In this document: positions 52,192 to 60,946 of the stretch, in pieces
How the letters are laid out: each line of letters starts with the position of its first letter
Position numbering within the stretch: position 1 is the first letter of the stretch
DNA from: Duganella zoogloeoides
GTDB lineage: Bacteria > Pseudomonadota > Gammaproteobacteria > Burkholderiales > Burkholderiaceae_D
NCBI RefSeq assembly: GCF_034479515.1
Contig: NZ_CP140152.1
Coordinates: 3,534,001-3,598,000, forward strand
Reading direction: 5' to 3'
Length of the DNA stretch: 64,000 nt
Translations under genes and position numbers: made by a program
Notes under the pieces: generated by a model
The model's input: the letters and a program-made list of their open reading frames with translations, nothing else
The model's database searches: none
What the model was told of the DNA's origin: nothing

Positions 52192-53492
52192 AACGCATCC
52201 TGATCCTGGCGCCCGTGTGCGCCGCCATCCTCGGTACGGCAGCATACTTCTACCTTACCCGTTCCGATCCCACCCCGGGCACGGCGCCGGTATTGGCCGG
52301 CGCGCCGGCGTCCGCGTCGAAAATCGTGCGCGGCGAATACCTGGCCAAGGCGGCCGATTGCGTGGCGTGCCACACCGTCTCCGGCGGCAAGCCGTTTGCC
52401 GGCGGCCTGCCGTTCAAGCTGCCGTTCGGCACCCTGTACTCGTCCAACATCACGGCCGATCAGAAGACCGGCATCGGCAACTACAGCGACGACGACTTCG
52501 TGCGTGCGCTGCACGACGGCGTGCGCCACGACGGCAAGCGGCTCTACCCGGCCTTCCCGTATACGTCGTATTCGCTGCTGAGCCGCGAGGATGCGCTGGC
52601 GATCAAGGCGTATTTATTCAGCCTGCCCACAGTCACGCAGGAGACGCCGACACCGGAGCTGGCGTTCCCGTTCAACCAGCGCTGGGCAATGGGCTTCTGG
52701 AACGCGGTGTTCTTCAAGAGCGAGCGTTTCAAGCCCGCACCCGACAAATCGGCGCAATGGAACAGCGGCGCCTACCTGGCGATCGCGCTGGCCCACTGCG
52801 CCGAGTGCCACACGCCGCGCAACATCGGCTTCGCGCTCGACCACCGCAATGAACTGAGCGGTGCCGTGGTCAACGGCTGGCAGGCGCCCAACATCACGCC
52901 CGACCCGGTCCACGGCATCGGCAAATGGACCGACGCCGAGTTGTACCAGTACCTGCGCGCCGGCCACGCACCGGGCCACGGCGCGGCCTCGGGACCGATG
53001 CGCGAAGCGGTGGAAAACAGCCTGCAATACCTGGACCCGGCCGATATACGCAACCTGGTCACCTACCTGCGCAGCGTGCCGCCACGCACCGGCGACAATC
53101 CGATCGTGGTCAATTCCAATCCGGACAGCGTGGCTGCGGCAGGCCCGTACGCACCGGCACCGGGCACCCCGGCCAACCTCAAAGACGGCCTGCGCCTGTT
53201 CGAAAGCAGCTGCGCCAGCTGCCATCAATGGAACGGCGCCGGCCCGCAATCGCAGTACGCCGCGCTGCTGGGCGCGCGCTCGGTGAACGATCCGTCAGGC
53301 CGCAACGTGGTGCAGATGATCCTGTCCGGCACCCGCGCCCAGATCGGCGGCGCGGAAGTGTTCATGCCGTCGTTCCGGGCGTCGTACACGGACGACGAGA
53401 TCGCGCAGTTGAGCAACTACGTGATTTACCAGTTCGGGGGCAAGCAGGGCAAGGTGACGGCGGCGGATGTAGCGAAACATCGCCAGCAATAA
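52188..53492 (+). CDS. Triheme cytochrome c, membrane-anchored electron acceptor of the hydroxylase
   Basis: 434 residues. A signal anchor ('ILILAPVCAAILGTAAYFYL') is followed by three CxxCH heme sites: 'CVACHTVSGG', 'CAECHTPRN' and 'CASCHQWNG'. This is the design of the cytochrome subunits of alcohol and aldehyde dehydrogenases. It should take electrons from the 2Fe-2S subunit and give them to ubiquinone or an oxidase. The bd-type oxidase encoded next on the same strand uses quinol. Its start overlaps the large-subunit stop by ATGA. Confidence 0.9.
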   Translation: MKRILILAPVCAAILGTAAYFYLTRSDPTPGTAPVLAGAPASASKIVRGEYLAKAADCVACHTVSGGKPFAGGLPFKLPFGTLYSSNITADQKTGIGNYSDDDFVRALHDGVRHDGKRLYPAFPYTSYSLLSREDALAIKAYLFSLPTVTQETPTPELAFPFNQRWAMGFWNAVFFKSERFKPAPDKSAQWNSGAYLAIALAHCAECHTPRNIGFALDHRNELSGAVVNGWQAPNITPDPVHGIGKWTDAELYQYLRAGHAPGHGAASGPMREAVENSLQYLDPADIRNLVTYLRSVPPRTGDNPIVVNSNPDSVAAAGPYAPAPGTPANLKDGLRLFESSCASCHQWNGAGPQSQYAALLGARSVNDPSGRNVVQMILSGTRAQIGGAEVFMPSFRASYTDDEIAQLSNYVIYQFGGKQGKVTAADVAKHRQQ

Positions 53493-53511
53493 GCACAACA
53501 ACTCCGCGTCA

Positions 53512-53549
53512 AAGAACGGCGATGGGCCCTTGGCTACGTCGCCGTTCTT
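53512..53549 (+). terminator. Candidate terminator after the cytochrome c gene
   Basis: AAGAACGGCGA (53512-53522) pairs perfectly with TCGCCGTTCTT (53539-53549) around a 16-base loop; TTGTC follows. It lies 20 bases after the cytochrome c stop and separates this operon from the oxidase genes. The remaining ~175 bases before cioA hold a further weak pairing (GCGGTGAC at 53556 with GTCACCGC at 53604) and GAGCCT/AGGCTC at 53651-53667, but no recognised FNR/Anr box. Confidence 0.6.
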
Positions 53550-53723
53550 GTCTCTGCGGTGACGAAAACAAAAGTGAGAGACCGTTACATCCCTCCCGCG
53601 AGTGTCACCGCAATGCCGCTTTGGCGATGATGGAACTTCATCGTGCGGTCGAGCCTCCGGCAGGCTCGCCGCCCATTCCCACAACACACGGCGACACCGA
53701 CACCTCGGCCCGGGAGAGTACAC

Positions 53724-55067
53724 ATGACAGGATTCACCGCCCTGGAGCTGGCCCGCATTCAGTTCGGGTTTACCATCTCCTTCCACATCATCTTCCCGGC
53801 GCTGTCGATCGGCCTGGCCAGTTACCTGACGGTGCTGGAGCTGTGCTGGCTGCGCACGCGGCGCGAAGTGTATCGTGACTTGTACCATTTCTGGCTGAAG
53901 ATCTTCGCGGTCAACTTCGGCATCGGCGTGGTGTCCGGCATCGTGCTCGCCTACCAGTTCGGCACCAACTGGAGCTTCTTCTCGCAGTACGCGGGCGGCA
54001 TTACCGGGCCGCTGCTGACCTACGAAGTGCTGACCGCCTTCTTCCTCGAAGCGGGCTTTCTTGGCGTGATGCTGTTCGGCTGGAACCGCGTGGGGCCCGG
54101 CCTGCATTGCTTTGCCAGCGCCATGGTGGCGATCGGCACCTTGATCTCCACCACCTGGATCCTGGCGTCGAACAGCTTCATGCAAACGCCGCAGGGTTAT
54201 CGCGTGGAGCACGGCGTGCTGGTGCCCGACAGCTGGTTCGAGATCATCTTCAACCCGTCGTTCCCGTTCCGGCTGATGCACATGAGCGTCGGCGCCTTCC
54301 TCGCCACCGCGATGGTGGTGGCCGCTTGCGGCGCCTGGCACTTGCTGCGCAAGAACGATACGCCGGCTGTGCGCACCATGTTTTCGATGGCGATGTGGAT
54401 GTTGCTGGTGACCGCGCCGTTGCAGGCGTTCCTCGGCGACGCCCACGGCATCAACACGCTGGAACACCAGCCAGCCAAGATCGCCGCCATCGAGGGACAT
54501 TGGGAAAATCATGGCAACGATGCGCTGCCGCTGGTGGTCTTCGCGCTTCCCGACATGGACGGCGAAACCAACCGCTACCAGGTCGCGATTCCGCGCGTGG
54601 GTAGCTGGATACTCACCCATACGTGGGGCGGGCAGATCCGGGGCCTGAAGGACTTTCCCAAGGATGACCGGCCCAACGCCGCCATCATCTTCTTCACCTT
54701 CCGCGTGATGGTGGGACTGGGCATGGCAATGATCGCGCTGGCGGTGCTGGGCCTGTGGCTGCGCCACCGCCGGGCGCTGTACGGCGCGCAGTGGTTCCTG
54801 CGCCTGACCACCGTCATGGGGCCAGCCGGTTTGATCGCCATCCTGGCCGGCTGGTACACCACCGAGATCGGGCGCCAGCCCTGGATCGTCTATGGCCTGC
54901 TGCGCACGCGAGACGCCGTCACGCCGCACGCGGCGGCCACCGTGGCGCTGTCGCTCGGCCTGTTCATTCTGGTGTATGTGTTCGTGTTCGGCGTGGCCAT
55001 CACGTATATCTTCCGCCTGCTGTCGGCGGCGCCCGATCAACTCAACCCGCATGGGAGCACACTGTAA
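53724..55067 (+). CDS. cioA: Cytochrome bd-type quinol oxidase subunit I, cyanide-insensitive type
   Basis: 447 residues with about nine membrane helices. The heme ligands are visible: H21 in 'FTISFHIIFPALSIG', the His of 'HMSVGAFLATAMVV', and the Met region near the quinol loop; the proton-channel acids are in 'GPLLTYEVLTAFFLEAGFLG', and 'GRQPWIVYGLLRT' is the subunit I signature. The Q-loop between 'GDAHG' and the next helix is short, which is typical of CioA rather than E. coli CydA. It reduces oxygen with ubiquinol. It shares one base with the start of subunit II. Confidence 0.93.
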   Translation: MTGFTALELARIQFGFTISFHIIFPALSIGLASYLTVLELCWLRTRREVYRDLYHFWLKIFAVNFGIGVVSGIVLAYQFGTNWSFFSQYAGGITGPLLTYEVLTAFFLEAGFLGVMLFGWNRVGPGLHCFASAMVAIGTLISTTWILASNSFMQTPQGYRVEHGVLVPDSWFEIIFNPSFPFRLMHMSVGAFLATAMVVAACGAWHLLRKNDTPAVRTMFSMAMWMLLVTAPLQAFLGDAHGINTLEHQPAKIAAIEGHWENHGNDALPLVVFALPDMDGETNRYQVAIPRVGSWILTHTWGGQIRGLKDFPKDDRPNAAIIFFTFRVMVGLGMAMIALAVLGLWLRHRRALYGAQWFLRLTTVMGPAGLIAILAGWYTTEIGRQPWIVYGLLRTRDAVTPHAAATVALSLGLFILVYVFVFGVAITYIFRLLSAAPDQLNPHGSTL

Positions 55068-56089
55068 TGGGCATCGACTTGAGCAGTATTTGGGCAGTCA
55101 TCATCTTCTTCGGCGTGTTCATGTACGTCGTCATGGATGGCTTTGACCTTGGCATCGGCATGCTGTTTCCATTTGTGCCCGACCGCCATGAGCGCGACGT
55201 GATGATGAACACGGTGGCGCCGGTATGGGACGGCAACGAGACCTGGCTGGTGCTCGGCGGCGCCGCGCTGTTTGCCGCCTTCCCGCGCGCTTATGCGATC
55301 GTGCTCTCGGCGCTGTACCTGCCGCTGATCTTCATGTTGCTGGGGTTGATCTTCCGCGGTGTGGCGTTCGAATTCCGCTTCAAGGCGCTCGACCACGAAC
55401 GCCATGTCTGGGACAAGGCTTTTATCGGCGGCTCGGTGACGGCGGCATTCTTCCAGGGCGTGGCGCTGGGAACTTACGTGCAGGGCATTCCGCTGGTGGC
55501 CACTGCCAGCGGGCCGCAGTTCGCCGGCGGCGCCTTCCACTGGCTGCAACCGTTCGCGCTGATGTGCGGCGTGGGTGTGATGGTGGCCTACACCCTGCTG
55601 GGCTGCACCTGGCTGATCTTCCGCACCGAAGGCGGGCTGCAACGGCGCATGCTCGCCACCGCGCGGCCGCTGGCCTTGCTGCTGGTGCTGGCGATCGTGG
55701 CTGTCAGCATCTGGACGCCGCTGGCCGATGCCGACGTGGCGACGCGCTGGTTCACCTGGCCCGGCATGCTGTGGTTCGCGCCGGTGCCGATCCTGGTGGT
55801 GCTGGGCGTGGTGCTGCTGCTGCGATCACTGGCCGGCGAGACGCCGCATCACGGGCCTTTCATGGCGTCGCTGGGGCTGATCTTCCTTGGCTACACCGGG
55901 CTGGCGATCAGCATCTGGCCCAACATCGTGCCGCCCGCGCTGTCGATCTGGGCCGCCGCCTCGGCGCCGGCCAGCCAGGGTTTCGCGCTGGTGGGCACGC
56001 TGTTCATCCTGCCCTTCGTGCTCGGCTACTCGTGCTTCTCGTACTACGTCTTCCGGGGCAAGGTCAAACTCGGCGAGGGGTATCACTGA
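55067..56089 (+). CDS. cioB: Cytochrome bd-type quinol oxidase subunit II
   Basis: 340 residues with about eight to nine membrane helices. The N-terminus 'FMYVVMDGFDLGIGMLFPFV' and 'VAPVWDGNETWLVLGGAALF' are the subunit II signatures. It supports subunit I in the membrane and binds no known heme alone. Its ATG shares the last A of the cioA TAA, and its TGA overlaps the next start (TGATG), so the three genes are translated together. Confidence 0.94.
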   Translation: MGIDLSSIWAVIIFFGVFMYVVMDGFDLGIGMLFPFVPDRHERDVMMNTVAPVWDGNETWLVLGGAALFAAFPRAYAIVLSALYLPLIFMLLGLIFRGVAFEFRFKALDHERHVWDKAFIGGSVTAAFFQGVALGTYVQGIPLVATASGPQFAGGAFHWLQPFALMCGVGVMVAYTLLGCTWLIFRTEGGLQRRMLATARPLALLLVLAIVAVSIWTPLADADVATRWFTWPGMLWFAPVPILVVLGVVLLLRSLAGETPHHGPFMASLGLIFLGYTGLAISIWPNIVPPALSIWAAASAPASQGFALVGTLFILPFVLGYSCFSYYVFRGKVKLGEGYH

Positions 56090-56223
56090 TGAGCGCCCGA
56101 CGCAGGAAGATGTGGCTCGGCCGCGTGGGCTGGCTGGTGGGGATCTGGGCGCTCAGCGTGGGTGCGCTCGGCATCGTGGCCGCGCTGCTGCACCTGGCGA
56201 TGCGCACGGCCGGCATGCGCTAA
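56089..56223 (+). CDS. DUF2474 small membrane subunit of the bd oxidase
   Basis: 44 residues with one membrane helix ('GWLVGIWALSVGALGIVAAL') after a basic N-terminus ('MSARRRKMW'). This is the DUF2474 type of peptide that follows cioAB in many proteobacteria and probably plays the role of CydX in stabilising the oxidase. The start overlaps the cioB stop (TGATG). It is too short for most gene finders, but the coupling and composition make it convincing. Confidence 0.85.
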   Translation: MSARRRKMWLGRVGWLVGIWALSVGALGIVAALLHLAMRTAGMR

Positions 56224-56340
56224 CGGTGGGCCGCCATTACTTGTGCGCGGTGTGCACAGCGGTTAGTCGGCAGGGGCAGATTATCAAACCGGTGGTTCGT
56301 CGTTAAGCTCGATTCACCTCTACTTTTTCAGGAACCCATC

Positions 56341-57321
56341 ATGAAAGCCATCACCTTCGACAAATTCGGCGCCAGCGACGTCCTCACACTGGGCGACATG
56401 CCCGAACCGGTACTGCGTCCCGACGACCTGATCGTGCGCACCCACGCGGCCGGCGTCAACCGCGCCGACCTCACCCATCGGCGCGGCGGCTATGGCTGGC
56501 CCGACTTCGGCGACTCCACCATCATGGGCCTGGAGATCGCCGGCGAGGTGATTGCCGTCGGCGCCAACGTCAAGGACTTCAAGTTCGGCGACCGCGTGAT
56601 GGGCATCGTCGGTGGCGGCGCGTATGCCGAAGTCTCGCGCATCGACCACCGCATGGCGATGCCGATTCCCGCAGGCCTCGACTACATCCAGGCAGCGGCA
56701 ATCACTGAAGTCTTCGTCACCGCGCACGAAGCCCTGCTGCACCTGGGCAGGCTGGAAAAAGGCGAGACGGTGCTGATCCACGCCGGCGCCGGCGGCGTGG
56801 GCGGCGCGGCCGTGCAGCTGGCGCGCGCGGCCGGCGCTACCGTGATCACGACCGCGCAGGCAAGCGCCCATGACCTGGTGCGCCGCATGGGCGCACACCA
56901 CGCCATCGACTACGAGCACGAAGACTTCGCGCAGGTGGTGGCAAAGCTGACCGACAATCGCGGCGTGGACGTGATCCTCGACTTCATCGGCGCGCCGTAC
57001 TTCGAGCGCAACGTCAATGCGCTGAACTTCGGCGGGCGCCTGGTGCAGATCGGGATCATGGGCGGCATCGAGAACGCAAAAATCCCGCTCGACCGCCTGT
57101 TGTACCGCCACCTGCACATCATCGGCACGGTGATGAAGTCGCGCAGCCAGGAAGTCAAGCACGCCATGTCGCGCCGCTTCAAGGAACGCTGGCTGTCGCA
57201 GTTCGGCAAGGATGGCCTGACGCCGGTCATTGACAGCGTCTTCCCGCTGGCCCAGGCTGGCGCCGCGCAGCAGCGCATGGAAGATGGTCTGAATGTCGGG
57301 AAAATCGTGCTGACCATGTAG
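56341..57321 (+). CDS. NAD(P)H:quinone oxidoreductase-like MDR protein (PIG3 type)
   Basis: 326 residues of the zinc-free medium-chain dehydrogenase family. The N-terminus 'MKAITFDKFGASDVLTLGDM' and 'AAGVNRADLTHRRGGYGWPD' and the nucleotide motif 'LIHAGAGGVGGAAVQLARAA' match the PIG3/Qor subgroup. It should reduce quinones or reactive carbonyls with NADPH. CAGGAA precedes the ATG. It lies downstream of the oxidase on the same strand but has its own ~118-base gap. Confidence 0.9.
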   Translation: MKAITFDKFGASDVLTLGDMPEPVLRPDDLIVRTHAAGVNRADLTHRRGGYGWPDFGDSTIMGLEIAGEVIAVGANVKDFKFGDRVMGIVGGGAYAEVSRIDHRMAMPIPAGLDYIQAAAITEVFVTAHEALLHLGRLEKGETVLIHAGAGGVGGAAVQLARAAGATVITTAQASAHDLVRRMGAHHAIDYEHEDFAQVVAKLTDNRGVDVILDFIGAPYFERNVNALNFGGRLVQIGIMGGIENAKIPLDRLLYRHLHIIGTVMKSRSQEVKHAMSRRFKERWLSQFGKDGLTPVIDSVFPLAQAGAAQQRMEDGLNVGKIVLTM

Positions 57322-57368
57322 GCCCAACGACACGGGCGCGCACCGGAAGCCGACGGATCAGAGCAGCA

Positions 57369-57983
57369 TCACCCCTCGGTTGCCGCCATCGCCTTCTGCC
57401 ATGCCGGACGCGCTTCGATGGCGGCGGTGAACGCTTGCAGGCGCGGCCAGCGGCTTCCTTCGGGCTGTTTGACCGCAATGCCGACCGGGAAGCTGAGCAT
57501 GATGTCGGCGCCGGTCAGGCTGTCGCCGATGAAGTAGCCCGATGGTTCGAGGATGCTTTCCAGGTAGTCGAAGTGGTTCGTCACTTCGCTGTCGATGCGG
57601 CCGTGCAGCGGCACGCCGCCGTCGCCCAGGCGCGAAACGTAAATGCGCAGCAGCAGCGGGATCATGGCCGAGCCTTCGGCGAAGTGCAGCAGTTGCAGGT
57701 GGCGCAGCGCGGCGGGCGTGCCGGGGGCCGGTTGCAATGCACCCTTGCCGTAGCGGTCCAGCAGGTACTGGACGATGGCGCCCGATTCCTCGATGAGCAC
57801 ACCGTCGTCTTCGAGCAGCGGCGATTTGCCCAGCGGGTGAATGGCCTTGAGTTCGGGCGGGGCGAAATTGGTGACGGCGTCGCGCTGGTAGCGTACCAGT
57901 TCATACGGCAGGCCCAGCTCTTCGAGCAGCCAGACGATACGCTGCGAGCGGCTTTTGTTGAGATGGTGTACGCGAATAGCCAT
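57369..57983 (-). CDS. Glutathione S-transferase
   Basis: 204 residues. The thioredoxin-fold N-terminus reads 'VHHLNKSRSQRIVWLLEELG' with the likely catalytic Ser; 'HPLGKSPLLEDDGVLIEESG' gives the cis-Pro and the SNAIL-like Glu-Ser that bind glutathione. An all-alpha C-terminal domain follows. It converges with the quinone oxidoreductase gene. It could detoxify electrophiles from the same metabolism. Confidence 0.92.
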   Translation of the reverse strand: MAIRVHHLNKSRSQRIVWLLEELGLPYELVRYQRDAVTNFAPPELKAIHPLGKSPLLEDDGVLIEESGAIVQYLLDRYGKGALQPAPGTPAALRHLQLLHFAEGSAMIPLLLRIYVSRLGDGGVPLHGRIDSEVTNHFDYLESILEPSGYFIGDSLTGADIMLSFPVGIAVKQPEGSRWPRLQAFTAAIEARPAWQKAMAATEG

Positions 57984-58043
57984 GTATGTCTTCCTGTCTG
58001 CATAAACGTTGGAAAACGATTGTACAACAGCGGTTACGCCGGC

Positions 58044-60650
58044 TCAGGCTGCAATCAAATCGGCGGGATTGAGCATCAACGCCAGCCGCTCCGGCGGCAG
58101 CGGACGGCTGATCAAATAGCCCTGCAATTCGTCGCAGCCGTTCTCGGACAGGAAGCTGCGCTGCTGCTCGGTCTCCACGCCTTCGGCGATCACGCGCAGC
58201 TTCAGGCGGTGCGCCAGGCCGATGATGGAGCTGGCGATGGCCTCGTCGCCGTCGCTGCGGCCCAGGTCGCGCACGAAGGACTTGTCGATCTTGAGGGTAC
58301 TGATCGGGAAGGACTTCAAGGCCGACAGGCTCGAATAGCCGGTGCCGAAATCGTCGATCGACAGGAACACGCCCATCGCCCGCAACTGCCCCATCTTTTC
58401 CACCGCCTGCGCCAGGTCGCGCATGATCACGCCCTCGGTCACTTCCAGTTCCAGCCAGCGCGGTTCCATGCCGCTGTCGGCCAGCGCGCGCGCGACGCGG
58501 TCCACCAGGCCCTGCTCCTCGAACTGGCGCGGCGAGACGTTGACGGAAATGCGCAGCGGCGCCAGGCCGGCATCCTGCCAGGCCTGGTTCTGGAAGCAGG
58601 CGGTGCGCAACACCCATTCGCCCAGCGCCACGATCATGCCGCTTTCCTCGGCCAGCGGGATGAAGCGATCGGGCCCGATCACGCCGCGCGCGGGATCGTC
58701 CCAGCGCACCAGCGCCTCGCAGCCGAAGATGCGGCCGCTGCGCATGTCCACCTTGGGCTGGAACATCAGGTGGAACTGCTGCAGGTCGAGGGCCACGCGC
58801 AGCCCTTCCATCAGGCGCAGCTTTTCCTCGATATTGACGTTCATCTCGCGGGTGTAGAACTGGTAGTTGTTCTTACCCAGGTCCTTGGCGCGGTACATGG
58901 CGGCGTCGGCGTGCATCAGCAAAGTTTCGGCATCGCTGCCGTCGTGCGGATAGACGGCCACGCCGATGCTGCAGCTGACCTGCACTTCCTGCCCGGCCAC
59001 GCACATCGATTGCAGCACCGCGTGGCGCACGCGCTCGATCACGGCGGTCGCGCGCGACGACTGGTCGGCGCCCTCGGCATCGAGCATCAGCACGAATTCA
59101 TCACCGCCGAAACGGCCCACCGTGTCGCCGGCGCGCACGCAGCCGGCCATGCGCTCGGCCACCACCTTGAGCAGTTCGTCGCCGGCGTTGTGGCCCAGGC
59201 CATCGTTGACCAGCTTGAAGCCATCGAGGTCGATAAAGGCGACCATCACGGAGCCGCCATCGGCCACCATCTGGTTCAGGCGCTCGGTGATGCAGATACG
59301 GTTGGGCAGCCCGGTGAGATTGTCGTGGTGGGCCAGGTGCAGCATGCGTTCCTCGGCCAGCTTGCGCTCGGTGATGTCGCGCACGATGGCGACGATGCCG
59401 CCTTCCACCGACACCACCTGCTTCTGCATCCAGCGCGGATAGCGCGGCTGGGTGGTATTTTCCCATTCGCGCTCGTGCACGCCGCCGTCCTCGCTGGCCT
59501 GCACCAGCGTCCGGAACATGCCGCCCTTGTGCGCTTCCGGGACCATTTCCAGCAGCGTCATCGAACAAAGTTCGGCGCGCGACATGCCGGTCATGCGCTC
59601 GGCGCGGGCATTGACGTCGATGAAGCGGAAGTCGGTGATGGCATTGGCGGCATCGCGCACTTCGCGCAGCACGAAGAAGGCGTCCAGGCTGGCGGCAGAA
59701 GCGGCGGCAAAGGTTTCGCGCGCACGGCGCACGCGGGTGCGGTTGCGCGCGCCCTGCCACGCCCAGATCCACAGCAGCGCGGTGCCCACGACCACGACCA
59801 GGCTGACCATGGCCATGACCCACAGCTTGTCGCGCGCTTCGCGCTCGAACGGCGCCATCTGCTCGCTCTCGTCCAGGCCCGTCACCACCCGCAGCGGCAC
59901 CTGGTGCAGCTCGCGCGCGGCGGCAAAGCGCTTCACGCCGTCGTCCACATCGACACCGCCGGCGGGCAGTTGCTGGCCATACGACACCTGGTCGCCCACG
60001 CGCAGCGCGCGCACCACGTCGTCGGCGCCGACCAGCGCCAGCATGCCGCGTTCACCCAGCCGGCTGCGCTCGTAGTCGCTGGTGAAATAGGCGGGATCGG
60101 TTTCCAGCATGACGATGCCGGCGAAATTGCCACGGGCGTCGTCCAGCCGGCGCGTGAAATGCAGGTGGGCGTCGGACTTGACGGCGTCGCGCTGGGCGTG
60201 GCTGACAAAAATGCCGCCGCTGTCGCGCTGCTGGTGATACAGGAAGTAGGCCTGGTCCGCGACGGAGTGCGGTTGCGCGCGCGGATTGCTGGCCAACACC
60301 ATGCCGTCGCGATCGGCCACGCTCACGGCAAACACCATGCTGGGGGGCAGCAGACCTTCGCGCGCGAGCTCGGTCAGCGCACCCGGCGAACCACTGCGTT
60401 CGACCGCGTACTTCATCACGCGCAGGGTCTGGTCGATGCTGTCCACGCTGCGCGCCACTTGCGCCTCGTAGGTGCCCAGCACCTCCCCCACCGTGTTGAC
60501 AGCAGCGGCGCGGGCGCGCTCGCGGCCCTGCTCGATGTCGTGCCACGACAGCAGCCACAGTCCGGCCAGCAGCGCCAGCGCGAACAGCGGCAGCGAAATA
60601 TAGGTATCGAGCCCGCGGCGCAGCCAGCGCGCAAACAGTTGAACGATCAT
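58044..60650 (-). CDS. Membrane cyclic di-GMP enzyme: Cache-PAS-GGDEF-EAL
   Basis: 868 residues. Two membrane helices (about 15-37 and 278-303) flank a ~240-residue periplasmic dCache-like sensor. Inside are a PAS domain ('DFRFIDVNARAERMTGMSRA'), a GGDEF domain with intact GGDEF at 515-519 and an I-site RAGD five residues before it, and an EAL domain with EAL at 645-647 and 'SIDDFGTGYSSLSALKSFPI'. Both enzyme motifs are intact, so it may make or break down cyclic di-GMP. ATG 60650 has GGAG upstream; a frame extends 15 residues further. The 296-base gap before it carries ACCAA repeats. Confidence 0.9.
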   Translation of the reverse strand: MIVQLFARWLRRGLDTYISLPLFALALLAGLWLLSWHDIEQGRERARAAAVNTVGEVLGTYEAQVARSVDSIDQTLRVMKYAVERSGSPGALTELAREGLLPPSMVFAVSVADRDGMVLASNPRAQPHSVADQAYFLYHQQRDSGGIFVSHAQRDAVKSDAHLHFTRRLDDARGNFAGIVMLETDPAYFTSDYERSRLGERGMLALVGADDVVRALRVGDQVSYGQQLPAGGVDVDDGVKRFAAARELHQVPLRVVTGLDESEQMAPFEREARDKLWVMAMVSLVVVVGTALLWIWAWQGARNRTRVRRARETFAAASAASLDAFFVLREVRDAANAITDFRFIDVNARAERMTGMSRAELCSMTLLEMVPEAHKGGMFRTLVQASEDGGVHEREWENTTQPRYPRWMQKQVVSVEGGIVAIVRDITERKLAEERMLHLAHHDNLTGLPNRICITERLNQMVADGGSVMVAFIDLDGFKLVNDGLGHNAGDELLKVVAERMAGCVRAGDTVGRFGGDEFVLMLDAEGADQSSRATAVIERVRHAVLQSMCVAGQEVQVSCSIGVAVYPHDGSDAETLLMHADAAMYRAKDLGKNNYQFYTREMNVNIEEKLRLMEGLRVALDLQQFHLMFQPKVDMRSGRIFGCEALVRWDDPARGVIGPDRFIPLAEESGMIVALGEWVLRTACFQNQAWQDAGLAPLRISVNVSPRQFEEQGLVDRVARALADSGMEPRWLELEVTEGVIMRDLAQAVEKMGQLRAMGVFLSIDDFGTGYSSLSALKSFPISTLKIDKSFVRDLGRSDGDEAIASSIIGLAHRLKLRVIAEGVETEQQRSFLSENGCDELQGYLISRPLPPERLALMLNPADLIAA

Positions 60651-60845
60651 GTGAGGCTCCTCGCCCATGCAACGGGCCGCCCGGCGAACGCGCACGGGCG
60701 GGCCCGGACGGGCGTCTGCACTAACTAAAAAATGGGGGGCAGGAAATTCGGACGGGCCGCATCAATGCGACCCTGCGCAACCAGCCGGAGCCGGGCGCGA
60801 TAAGGTGTTACCAGCACTACCCAATGGCCAATTTCATGCCATACG

Positions 60846-60902
60846 GAAATATACCAAAGATTCTCACCAAAAACCACCAATTATTTGATAGAAATACACC
60901 AA
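60846..60902. repeat. Array of direct ACCAA repeats upstream of the GGDEF-EAL gene
   Basis: GAAATATACCAA (60846-60857) and GAAATACACCAA (60891-60902) are near-identical 12-base direct repeats, with two further CACCAA at 60865-60870 and 60875-60880. The stretch is far more AT-rich than the rest of the window and lies about 200 bases before the GGDEF-EAL start. It may be an operator array or a promoter region. The rest of the 60651-60946 gap shows nothing else I recognise. Confidence 0.4.
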
Positions 60903-60946
60903 TAGTTACTTTGTATTACTAAATTAGCGGGGATATTGGCCCCTGG

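Noticed and set aside
53493..53723. FNR/Anr box controlling the bd oxidase
   Set aside because: No TTGAT-N4-ATCAA-like sequence is present in the gap; the oxidase type is often not Anr-dependent.
57435..60728. A 1097-codon open frame on the + strand opposite the glutathione S-transferase and GGDEF-EAL genes
   Set aside because: It is His/Gln/Arg-rich with no domain and lies antisense to two clear genes; long antisense frames are common at this GC content.
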